From: JACRCT01 sp049841135
GTDB taxonomy: Bacteria > Myxococcota > Myxococcia > Myxococcales > UBA5297
Length of the DNA: 64,000 bases
NCBI GenBank assembly: GCA_049841135.1
Contig: JASGHK010000005.1
Coordinates: forward strand, 1 to 64,000
Direction of reading: 5' to 3'
Shown here: positions 26,640-36,400 of the stretch, piece by piece
Position numbering within the stretch: position 1 is the first letter of the stretch
How the letters are laid out: the number at the start of each line of letters is the position of its first letter
Notes under the pieces: generated by a model
What the model saw: the letters and a program-made list of their open reading frames with translations, nothing else
Told to the model about the DNA's origin: nothing
The model's database searches: none
Position numbers and translations under genes: made by a program

Positions 26640-28706
26640 ATGGCCGAGGTCCCAGCCAGGCCCAAAAACGTGCCGCCCAAGGCGGTCTGGAACGGCGCTG
26701 ACGGCGAGTGGGCGCTCGAGACCAGGAACGGCGTCGCCAAGTACTGGCGCCGCGACGGTTCGCTGTGCAACGAGTGCACCTTCAAGGACGGCAAGCCCAA
26801 CGGGCCGTTCAAGCGCTTCCACAACAACGGCCAGGTCTCGCAAGAGGGCTCCTTCCTCGACGGCGAGCTGCACGGCACCCGGACCTGGCACGCCTGCGAC
26901 GAGCCGACCCAGGAGCAGATGCTCACCCCGGGGATGTCGGACCGCGTGCGCCGCTCGGAGATGGACTACGAGCAGGGCCGGGTCCTGGCGGTGCGCCACT
27001 TCGACGCCGAAGGCACCCGCCTGACTCCGGACGGCGACCCCTACCCCGAGCGCCCGCCGCTGGTGCCCGACGAGGCCGAGTTCCAGCCCGACGTGGGCTG
27101 GGTGCTGGCGACGCTGGACGTTCAGGGCCGCCGCAACGGCACCTGGCAGCGCTGGACCGCGAGCGGCGAGCTGGCCGAACGGACCGAGTACGTCGAGGAC
27201 GTTCGCGCCGGCCCGTCCACGCTCTTCCACCCCAACGGCAAGAAGGCCGAGGAAGGCGTCTACGCCGAGGACCTGCGCGAGGGCGTCTGGAAGAGCTTCG
27301 ACTCCAAGGGTGCAGTGGTCGCGGAGGTCCGCTGGCACGGTGGCTGCCGCAGCGGCCCCGCGGTGGATTGCAGCGTCGCCGGCCAGTACCGCGATCCGTC
27401 GATCACCACCGAGTCCGGCAGCTTCGAGGAAGACCACGCGGTCGGCCCGTGGAGCCTCAAGGACGCCTCGGAGCACACCGTCATCCGCAAGGACCTGGGC
27501 CCCAAGGTCGACGCCGACAAGCTCGCCAGCTCGCCGGTGCTCGCCAACGAGGGCAAGCCGGCCGACGAGTGGCTCCTGGCTGGCGAGGAGTACCTCGCCC
27601 AGAAGCGCCCGGCGGAGGCCATCCTCGCCGCGGCGCGGGCCATGGCCTGCTCGGCCACGGTGAACGACTTCCTCGACATCCACACCCTCATCGCCCTGCC
27701 CCGCGCTGCGGCCCACGCCGAGGAGATCGCCGCGGAGATCACCCGGACCGAGGCGCCGCTGCCGGTCCTGCTCAACGTGCTCTTGCGCGGTGCGTCCCCG
27801 GCACCGATCTTCCGCGCGGTCGCCATCCGCCTGGACCAGGAAGGCAAGCCGCGCGCGGCGCTCGACTACGTCAACGCCGCCATCCTGCTCGAGCCGGAGA
27901 AGAACGAGTACCTGTTCACCCGCTCGCTCATCCTGATGTCGCTGGGGCTGGCCGAGCTGGCGGTGGAGGACGGCCAGGCGCGCGGGGCGGCCGACGCCGG
28001 CGAAGGCCGGTTCCTGGTGTCCTACGCCGGCCTGCTCTTCCCGCGCTTCGAGTTCTGGCCTGGGCGCGAGAAGCCGCAGACCCGCTACGACGGGCTCCCC
28101 GAGGCGCCGGCCCAGCCGCCCGCACAGATCCGGGCCGTCTTCCTCAAGTACCTGACCCGCCTCTCCATCCTGCGCGAGGCGCAGCTCTCCTTCGTGCAGC
28201 AGGGCTTCGCGCCGGCCTGGCTGCTGCCCGACGTCGGGGCGCAGCTGCCCAAGGGCCGGGTCAAGCTGGACGAGTTCGCCTTCGACGGCGGCGACGAGCA
28301 GGAGGTCTCCGTCGACGAGCACCTGGCGGTGACCGGCCTGGGGTTGCCCGAGATCCAGCGGCTGGCGCGCGCCGAGTGGACCGCGGCGACCTGGCTGTGC
28401 TGGGCCTGCGGCCTCGAGGAGATCGCCCTGCCCAAGACCATCGCCCCGCCCCAGGATTTCGGGCAGGCCGCCGGGATGGCGGTCGAGCGGCTGTGGCGCG
28501 CCCGCGACCAGCGGGTGACCGGCGGCGAGGGCGCCAGGAAGTCGAAGGTTCCGGGATTCAAGTGGGAAGGGATGGACGTCGACCAGCTCCACCCGGCGCT
28601 GGTTTCGATGTGCGAGAACGAGTACGCGGAGATGGCTGCGATGTTCCGGTGGCTCGCCGATGCGGGACACCGTTCTCCGTGGCAGGACAACCTGAGGGAC
28701 AGCTGA
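26640..28706 (+). CDS. MORN-repeat plus TPR-like cytoplasmic protein
   Basis: A 688-residue protein without signal or membrane segments. The first 250 residues carry MORN_2/YwqK-type repeats (KYWRRDGSLCNECTFKDGKP, FKRFHNNGQVSQEGSFLDGE, LFHPNGKKAEEGVYAEDLRE, SFDSKGAVVAEVRW). The rest is largely helical with TPR-like pairs (LAGEEYLAQKRPAEAILAAA, RAALDYVNAAILLEPEKNEY) and a CWACG cysteine pair. The stop is separated from the FHA gene by a single base, so the two are almost certainly one transcription unit and probably partners. Confidence 0.65.
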   Translation: MAEVPARPKNVPPKAVWNGADGEWALETRNGVAKYWRRDGSLCNECTFKDGKPNGPFKRFHNNGQVSQEGSFLDGELHGTRTWHACDEPTQEQMLTPGMSDRVRRSEMDYEQGRVLAVRHFDAEGTRLTPDGDPYPERPPLVPDEAEFQPDVGWVLATLDVQGRRNGTWQRWTASGELAERTEYVEDVRAGPSTLFHPNGKKAEEGVYAEDLREGVWKSFDSKGAVVAEVRWHGGCRSGPAVDCSVAGQYRDPSITTESGSFEEDHAVGPWSLKDASEHTVIRKDLGPKVDADKLASSPVLANEGKPADEWLLAGEEYLAQKRPAEAILAAARAMACSATVNDFLDIHTLIALPRAAAHAEEIAAEITRTEAPLPVLLNVLLRGASPAPIFRAVAIRLDQEGKPRAALDYVNAAILLEPEKNEYLFTRSLILMSLGLAELAVEDGQARGAADAGEGRFLVSYAGLLFPRFEFWPGREKPQTRYDGLPEAPAQPPAQIRAVFLKYLTRLSILREAQLSFVQQGFAPAWLLPDVGAQLPKGRVKLDEFAFDGGDEQEVSVDEHLAVTGLGLPEIQRLARAEWTAATWLCWACGLEEIALPKTIAPPQDFGQAAGMAVERLWRARDQRVTGGEGARKSKVPGFKWEGMDVDQLHPALVSMCENEYAEMAAMFRWLADAGHRSPWQDNLRDS

Positions 28707-28707
28707 C

Positions 28708-29841
<1,134 letters not shown>

Positions 29842-29882
29842 GACGCGGGCTCGAAGTCGAACGCGATCTGAATCTCATCGTT

Positions 29883-29912
29883 CGACGGCCAGCCTTTCGA
29901 GGCTGGCCGTCG
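29883..29912 (+). terminator. 13-bp hairpin with TTCG loop after the FHA gene
   Basis: A perfect 13-bp stem (CGACGGCCAGCCT / AGGCTGGCCGTCG) is closed by a TTCG tetraloop. It lies 41 bases after the FHA stop and 29 bases before the ATP-grasp start. A short TTT follows. The loop is of the stable UUCG type. Confidence 0.6.
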
Positions 29913-29940
29913 GCGTTTGGAGTACCGCCCCGAGGAAGCC

Positions 29941-30885
29941 ATGCCCGCGCCCTTCGTCCTGTTCTGCTCCGACCCGTCCCACAGCCGTTCCGTCGACTCG
30001 GTCTACGAACCGGAGCGGGCCGCGGTGGAGTCGGTCGGCGGCCATTGGTCGCTCTTCTCCTTCGAGGCGCTCGTGGACCAGGCTGCGCCGGAGAAGGCGC
30101 TCCAGCGCTTCGAGGCCCGGGCGAGCAGCGCCCTCTACCGGGGCTGGATGATGTCGCCGCAGAGGTACCGCCTGTTGTTCGACGCCCTGCGCCAGCGCGG
30201 CGTCACGCAGGTCAACACGCCGGAGCAGTACCAGCACTGTCACTGGTTCCCCGACTCCTATGAGGTCATCGCGCCGCTGACGCCCAAGTCGGTCTGGCTG
30301 CCGCCTGGCGTGACCGAACTGAGCGAGGTGATGAAGGCGCTCGCGCCGTTCAGAGACCGGCCGCTGGTGCTCAAGGACTACGTGAAGAGCCGCAAGCACG
30401 AGTGGGCCGAGGCCTGCTTCATCCCTTCGGCGAGCGACCGAGACACCGTGGCCCGCGTTGTGGGCCGGTTCCTGGAGTTGCAGGGCGAGGACCTCGCGGG
30501 CGGTCTGGTCTTCCGCGAGTTCGTCAGGTTCGCGCCGCTGGCGACGCACTCCAAGAGCGGCATGCCGCTGTCGAAGGAGTTCAGGCTCTTCTTCCTGGAC
30601 GGAGCGCTCTTGCAGTCGGCGCCGTACTGGGAGGAGGGGCCGGCCGATGGCGGCGCGGTCCCGGAGCTCGCGCCATTCCTGGAGGTGGCCAAGCGCGTGC
30701 GCAGCCGCTTCTTCACGATGGACGTGGCGCAGCTGGAAGGCGGCGGTTGGACGATTGTCGAGCTCGGGGACGCGCAGGTCGCAGGGCTTCCCGAGCGGCT
30801 GGCGGCCGGCGAGTTCTACCGGTCGCTCGCGAAGTCCTGGCGCGAGGCCCCAGCCACGGGCGCTCCTGGCGCTCTCACTCGCTGA
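29941..30885 (+). CDS. ATP-grasp domain protein (DUF4343-like)
   Basis: A 314-residue cytoplasmic protein. The central region has PLVLKDYVKSRKHEW (ATP-binding lysine), GLVFREFV and a final RFFTMDVAQLEGGGWTIVELGDAQVAGLP segment. The acidic metal-binding residues and the E-x-x-D-type ending are those of the ATP-grasp fold, closest in feel to the DUF4343 family. Members join a carboxylate to an amine; the substrate here is unknown. Its 3' end overlaps the end of the convergent secreted-protein gene by 11 bases. Confidence 0.75.
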   Translation: MPAPFVLFCSDPSHSRSVDSVYEPERAAVESVGGHWSLFSFEALVDQAAPEKALQRFEARASSALYRGWMMSPQRYRLLFDALRQRGVTQVNTPEQYQHCHWFPDSYEVIAPLTPKSVWLPPGVTELSEVMKALAPFRDRPLVLKDYVKSRKHEWAEACFIPSASDRDTVARVVGRFLELQGEDLAGGLVFREFVRFAPLATHSKSGMPLSKEFRLFFLDGALLQSAPYWEEGPADGGAVPELAPFLEVAKRVRSRFFTMDVAQLEGGGWTIVELGDAQVAGLPERLAAGEFYRSLAKSWREAPATGAPGALTR

Positions 30886-31711
30886 GCTGGAGCACCACTG
30901 CCACCACCGCGAGGACGGCCGCAACTCCCGCCGCCCCACCTGCGCTGCCGTACAACACATTGGCCGTATTGGCCCTCGCCAAGGCCTGGTCCCAGTTGAG
31001 GTCGGGTGTGGGCCCCTGCGGCGGCTCCTGCACGTAGCCGACGACGCCGAGCGCGATGGCTGCGGCCGCGGCGATGCCTGCGCCGACCGCGGTCCCAACG
31101 ACCGCAGGCCTGGCACCCGCCGGCGGCGCCGAAGGGATGTCGGCGCCCAGGATCGGCGCGTCGGGCGGCGGCGGTGGCCGCAGGTCCGCCTCTCGCGGCA
31201 GGTCCGTCGGGGGCGGCGGTTCCGGCAGCTTGGGCTTCGGCGGGGCCAGCGCGGCGAGCTTGGGCGCGATCTCCTGGGCGAACGCCTGGAGCGTGGCCTT
31301 GTCGGCGGCTTTGAGCCCTTCGCGGGGGCTCGAGAGGTCGATGACGCCCAGCTTGGCGCCGTCCGCGGCGGACACCGCCTCGATGTGGAGCGCGCAGGCC
31401 TTCTTGCCGGCCGCTGCGTCGACGCCGATGAGCACCACCACCGAGAGCTTCTTCGCCAACGCCACCGCGCAGTCCGGCTCGCCCTGGCACGCGTCCGCCG
31501 CGGCCGACTGCGTCCCCAGCTTCACGAGCGCCGTCGCCGGGTCCGTCGCCAGAGGCACGCCCGAGGCGCTCAGGATCTGGTGGATCTGCAGGGCGAGCCC
31601 CATCGACTCGTTGGCGCTCAGGCCCGAGACGTGGAGGGGGACGACCACTGCCACCGGCTCGACGGAAGGCTGGGCGGCGCCGAGCGCGAATAGGAGGGGG
31701 AGCGCGAACAT
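30875..31711 (-). CDS. Exported protein with Pro-rich linker and C-terminal membrane helix
   Basis: A 278-residue protein with a short signal (MFALPLLFALGAAQP). Residues 20-150 look like the nucleotide-free, TolB-N-like sensor region seen in other myxobacterial proteins (VAVVVPLHVSGLSANESMG, LVKLGTQSAAADACQGEPDCAVALAKKL). A Pro-rich linker and two hydrophobic helices (VGTAVGAGIAAAAAIALGVVG and a C-terminal one) follow. Function unknown. Its start is 30 bases after the stop of the upstream kinase gene, so the two are probably co-transcribed. Confidence 0.6.
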   Translation of the reverse strand: MFALPLLFALGAAQPSVEPVAVVVPLHVSGLSANESMGLALQIHQILSASGVPLATDPATALVKLGTQSAAADACQGEPDCAVALAKKLSVVVLIGVDAAAGKKACALHIEAVSAADGAKLGVIDLSSPREGLKAADKATLQAFAQEIAPKLAALAPPKPKLPEPPPPTDLPREADLRPPPPPDAPILGADIPSAPPAGARPAVVGTAVGAGIAAAAAIALGVVGYVQEPPQGPTPDLNWDQALARANTANVLYGSAGGAAGVAAVLAVVAVVLQLSE

Positions 31712-31740
31712 GACGCGGCACGATAACAGCCCACAGCCGC

Positions 31741-33327
31741 CTACGGCATGGGCAGCTCGTCCTCGATCCGGGTCTCGGCCTTCTTGAGCTCCACCTCGGA
31801 CCTGGCTGCGTTCGCCGCCTCACGGATCTTGGCGACGGTGTTCATCACCGCCGGGTTGTCCTTGTTCTTGGACGCGACCTTGGCGAGCGTCCCCAGCACC
31901 GCCTTGCGGTGGACCTCCAGAGCGTCCGCAGCCCTGGGCCTCGGCTGCGCGGGCTTGGGCAAAGGCTGCGGCTCGGGCTGAGTCGTTGGAGGCCCCTTGA
32001 CGGCGGGCGGCTCGGGCGGCGGGGGCTTGGGCTCGGGGAGCCTCTCGGGTGGCTGAGCCGGCAGGCGCTCCTGCGCGGGCTCGTCCTTGGCGGGCGGATT
32101 GGGGATGTGCATGGCCGCGCCCGGCTCGGCGCGCGGCAGCAGGACGGCCGCCACTCCCAGCAGCGCCACCAGGCCGGCGGCGGCGACCCCGACGGCGAGG
32201 GCGGTGGGCGGCTTGCCGGTGCGCTGCGTGATGCGGGCTGCCTCGGGGACCGGGTCGGGCACCGGGACCGGGGTCGGCGTGAAGGCCGGTTGGGCCCGAG
32301 CGGTCGACTCGTCGGCATCGGGCAGGACCGGGGCCTTCGGCCGCGGCCCCATCACCGTCGACTCGCTCTGAAGGATGCGCCGGTACTTGGCCAGCTGCTG
32401 GCGCACGATGGCGGCCGACGCCGGGCGGTCCTCCGGCTCGCGCTCGAGCAGCCGCATCACGATCTCGTCGAGCTTCGCCGGCACCCGTGCCACCTTCGCC
32501 GCGCGCTCGGGGACGGTGGAGAGACGCTTGGCGATCTGCTCGACCGGGTCCTCGGTGTCGAACGGCAGGCGGCCGGTCAGGAGCTCGTAGGCGATGCAGC
32601 CGACCGAGTACAGGTCCGCGCGGGGGCCGACGACCTCGCCGAGCGCCTGCTCGGGCGCCATGTAGTGCGGCGTCCCGGCGACCGTGGACGCCCGCTGCCC
32701 CCGCGGGCCGCCGCCCGGCGCCGAGTGCTTGGCCAGCCCGAAGTCCAGGATGCGCACGTACGCCTCGCCGTGCGCCTGGCGGACCAGGAACATGTTTGCG
32801 GGCTTCAGGTCGCGGTGGATGACCCCCGCGGTGTGCGCCGCGGTGAGCGTGTCGAGCACGTCGTCGAGGATGGAGAGGACGCGGTCGATGGTCAGCGGCG
32901 CCTCGCGCTCGATGACGGTGTCGAGCGGCTCCCCCTGCAGCAGGTCCATGACGATGTAGGGCCTGCCGTCGGGCAGCTTGCCGAAGGCGAAGACGTCCAC
33001 GATGCCGCGGTGGCGCACGGCGTTGGCGGCGCGGGCCTCGGCGACGAGCCGGTCCACCTCGTCTGCCTGCCCCAGCACTTCGGACTGCAGGATCTTGATG
33101 GCCACCGGCTTCTGGATGACGGGCTGGATGCCGGCGTAGACCACCCCCATCCCTCCCTCGCCCAGACGCCGGGTGATGCGGTACTCGCCGAGCACCGTGC
33201 CGATCAGGGAGTCGCGCACCAAGGTCGAGTCGTCGCCGCCGTCCTCGTGCAGCTGCGGCCCAGAGCCCGGCAGCGGGCCGGTCGTCGGGTCCGGTGACGG
33301 AGGCAAGCTGTCGGGCGGGCGGGCCAT
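31741..33327 (-). CDS. Membrane Ser/Thr protein kinase
   Basis: A 528-residue Pkn-type kinase. The catalytic domain (about 48-310) is complete: GEGGMGVVYAG glycine loop, VAIKIL lysine, HRDLKPAN, DFGLAKHS and a MAPEQ activation-segment end. A Pro/Thr-rich juxtamembrane stretch, one membrane helix (about 372-396, PTALAVGVAAAGLVALLGVAA) and a Pro/Glu/Lys-rich outer part with a helical C-terminus follow. No PASTA repeats are seen. The intact motifs indicate an active kinase. It is divergent from the giant TPR gene. Confidence 0.92.
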   Translation of the reverse strand: MARPPDSLPPSPDPTTGPLPGSGPQLHEDGGDDSTLVRDSLIGTVLGEYRITRRLGEGGMGVVYAGIQPVIQKPVAIKILQSEVLGQADEVDRLVAEARAANAVRHRGIVDVFAFGKLPDGRPYIVMDLLQGEPLDTVIEREAPLTIDRVLSILDDVLDTLTAAHTAGVIHRDLKPANMFLVRQAHGEAYVRILDFGLAKHSAPGGGPRGQRASTVAGTPHYMAPEQALGEVVGPRADLYSVGCIAYELLTGRLPFDTEDPVEQIAKRLSTVPERAAKVARVPAKLDEIVMRLLEREPEDRPASAAIVRQQLAKYRRILQSESTVMGPRPKAPVLPDADESTARAQPAFTPTPVPVPDPVPEAARITQRTGKPPTALAVGVAAAGLVALLGVAAVLLPRAEPGAAMHIPNPPAKDEPAQERLPAQPPERLPEPKPPPPEPPAVKGPPTTQPEPQPLPKPAQPRPRAADALEVHRKAVLGTLAKVASKNKDNPAVMNTVAKIREAANAARSEVELKKAETRIEDELPMP

Positions 33328-33497
33328 CCCAGGGTTCCTTCAGCGAAGGCCCGAGGATACGGCCGCAGGGGGTCGGGTCAACATCCGGGAGAGACTTCCT
33401 GGCAGCGTCCTGGGTGGCTGCGAACGTCGCTGCGGCTGGCGATGCGGATCGAGCGGCTCGGGCAACGACGAGAGCGGCGGTAAGATCCGGCGGCACG

Positions 33498-36400
33498 ATG
33501 GCCGCCCAGCCCAACAACAGCCCAGGCAAGCGGTCGGCGTGGCCGGCGGCGCTGGTGCCCCTTGCCCTGCTCGTGGCCATCCGTCTCCTGAGCGGGCCCA
33601 CACGCGATCTCGACCGGCCGCCGCCGACGCCGGACTTCAGGGTCCCGGACTTCAGCAAGCTCAACGAGCTGCGAGACGCCGAGAAGGCGCTCGAGCGGCT
33701 TCAAAGCCAGCTTCCGGGCCTCGCTTCGCCTGCCGCGGCCTGGCTTCCTCCGGTGGGCACGACGCAGCTGTCCCCGGCGGCGGACAACGAGGTCGGGGTC
33801 ACCGCCGCCGTGGAGAAGGAGAGCGTCGGCGCGCCCCGGCTCGAGCTGCGCAACGCGACCCAGCCGCCGTTCTTCCTGGGTAAGGTCCTGGTCCACCTGC
33901 GCTGCCCCGGGGTGCAGCAGCAGACCCTGCCGGTGGGGCACCTCCGCTCTGGGCAGATCGTGGTGCTCGCCTGGCCGAGCGCCCTGGACGGCTGCCGCGA
34001 GCCGCCGCACTTCGAGGCCCGCGCCCAGCACCGCTGGAAGGCCACCGCCGAGGCCGCCGACCTGCTCGCCGGCCAGGTCCTCGCCTCCCCCGACCGCGTC
34101 CCCGAGGGCGCGCTCGAGTACTTCGCGACGCAGTTCACCTCTCGCACCGGCCGCACGCTGGTGCTGGTCGCGGCCCGGCCCTCCAAGGACCAGGAGGACG
34201 CGCGCGACGCGCTGGGGCGCACCTGGCCTACCGCGCGGCGATTCCTGCTGGGGGCTTTGCCGGCGCTCGACGACCCGGGCAGTCCGCTCTCGGCGCTGAT
34301 CGACCTTCCCGAGCGTGCGGCGCCCGTGCTCGCGCTTCCGCACCGGCTGGCGGCGCACGGCCTGTACGACGCGCAGGTGGTGGCCATCGAGCGGGACCGC
34401 CGGCTGCCCAAGGACGCCTACCTCACCGCGCCGCAGCGGCCGCTGCTGCACGAGCGCGTCGCGGCCCAGGAGCGCTTCGGTCCGGACGCCACCGCGGCGA
34501 CCAGCCTGATCGAGCAGCGCCGTCGCGCGGCGATCGAAGCGGTGGCCGCGGCGCTCGCCAATTACCCGGACGAGGAGTCGGCTCAGGCGCTGCTCGGCGC
34601 GCTGCTGCGCTCGCGCGAGGACCAGGCGGCTCCGCTCGCGGCCGCCCTGGCGCGCATGCCCCGGACCGCGGCGGCGGTGGCCGCGAGGAGGCTCGCAGCT
34701 CCGGCGGGCGACGAGTCCTTCTTCGCTTACCCGCTGCTCGCCGCGGCCCTGCCCGATCTCGACGCCGCGCTCGCGCTCGAGCTGCAGGTGCCCGCGGCCC
34801 TCCTCGCCAGCGAGGCCCGCCGGCGCCATGAGAGCGCCCGGAAGCAGCAGGCAGGGCTCGTGTGGGAGCGCGCGCAGGAGGCGGACCTGGAAGGAGACGC
34901 CGAGCAGGCGCTGCAGCGGGCGCAACAGGCCATCGCGCTGGGCCACCCGGCACCCGAGCTTCTTCGGATGGCGCTCTCGCTGGTCCGCGCTCGCGCCGCT
35001 GGGAAGAATTTCGCCGGCGCGCTCGAGGCGCTCGGGCTCGCCCTGCGCCTGGGGGCCCCGCGCCTCGAAGCCGACGCGCTGCGCGCCGAGCTCGAAGCCT
35101 CGGTGCTCGACGGCATGTTCGAGCGGGGCGTGGCGAGAGCCGGGCCCGGAGTCGAGCATGCGCCGGTGCCCATCGAGGTCGCGCGCGCGGTCGAGCCGCT
35201 GCCCACGCCGTCGGGGTGGATCTTCGCCACGCTCGGCACGCGCGTCGGCTTCCTGCCTCCCGGGACGCGTCTCGGGCCGCAGGAACGGCTGGACGACGCG
35301 GGCGTGCCGCCCTCGGAGATCCTCGCGCGCCTGTCGCGGCTCGAGGCCGAGGGCGTTCGCCCGCCGAACGCTCGCGAGGTGTGGCTACGGGCCTGGTATG
35401 CCGAGCTGCGCGACCCGGTGCTCTGGGCGCTGGGGCTCGCCCTGGCCTTCCTGCTCTCGGCGATGCTGGTGCAGCCTGCGGCAATGGGGGCGCGGCTCTT
35501 CTCCCTGGGCCAGCAGCGGCTGGGGCTCGCGCTGGGGCACTGGGGCTTCGTGCGCCACCCGCCCCTCGCGGCGCTTCGCTACGCGCGGATGCTGGTGAGC
35601 CGCGCCGAGCGGTTCTCCAAGGAGGCCCGACACCCCGAGCTCGTCGAGGGGCTCGCGGCGGCCACGCGGGCGCTGGAGCTCTACGGCGCGGACCGCGAAG
35701 GCCTGGCGCTGTCCGGCCGCATCGCGCTCCTGCGCGGCCAGCGCGAGCGCGCCTACGGACAGCACGAGCGCTACCTGGACGGCAGCACCGTCGGCTGGGC
35801 GCGGCGCCTGGCCCACTTCGACCTGGCGCGCATCGCGCTCCACGAGGAGCGCCACGAGGCGGCGGCGGCGCACGGCGCGAAGGCGGGCGGAGCGAGGGGA
35901 GCGCTCCTGCGCGGCGCGGCGCTCCTGGCCGTGGAGAAGCCCGCCTCGCTCCCGCTCGCGCGCGCAGCGCTCGAGCGTGGGACCCGGAGCGCGGCGCTCC
36001 CGCTGCTGGCCCACGCGTTGGTCGGCGAGGGACGCCCCAGGCTGGCGTCGATGGTCCTGCGTCTGGCCTCGCGCAAGGATCCGCGAGCGCAGTACGCCCG
36101 GGCCCGCCTGGTCCACGCGCTGGGCCGACCGGTGGAGGCTCGGGCCACCTATGCGGAGCTGTTGAAGCGGACCCCGGCGCACGGCGGCGCCAGGCTCGGG
36201 CTGGCCCTGCTCGACCGGGCGACGCAGCCCGCGGCCTTCGACGACCTGGCGAGAGAGGAGTCGGACGCCGGAGGAGCCGCTCGCCACCTCCTGGCGCGCG
36301 AGGCGCTTTCGCGCGGCGAGGCGCGTCAGGCCGCCGAGCGGCTCCGGCTGCCTCGGGCCGGCGGCGCGTCCGACCTGGAGGTGCTGGGAGCGGCCGAGGC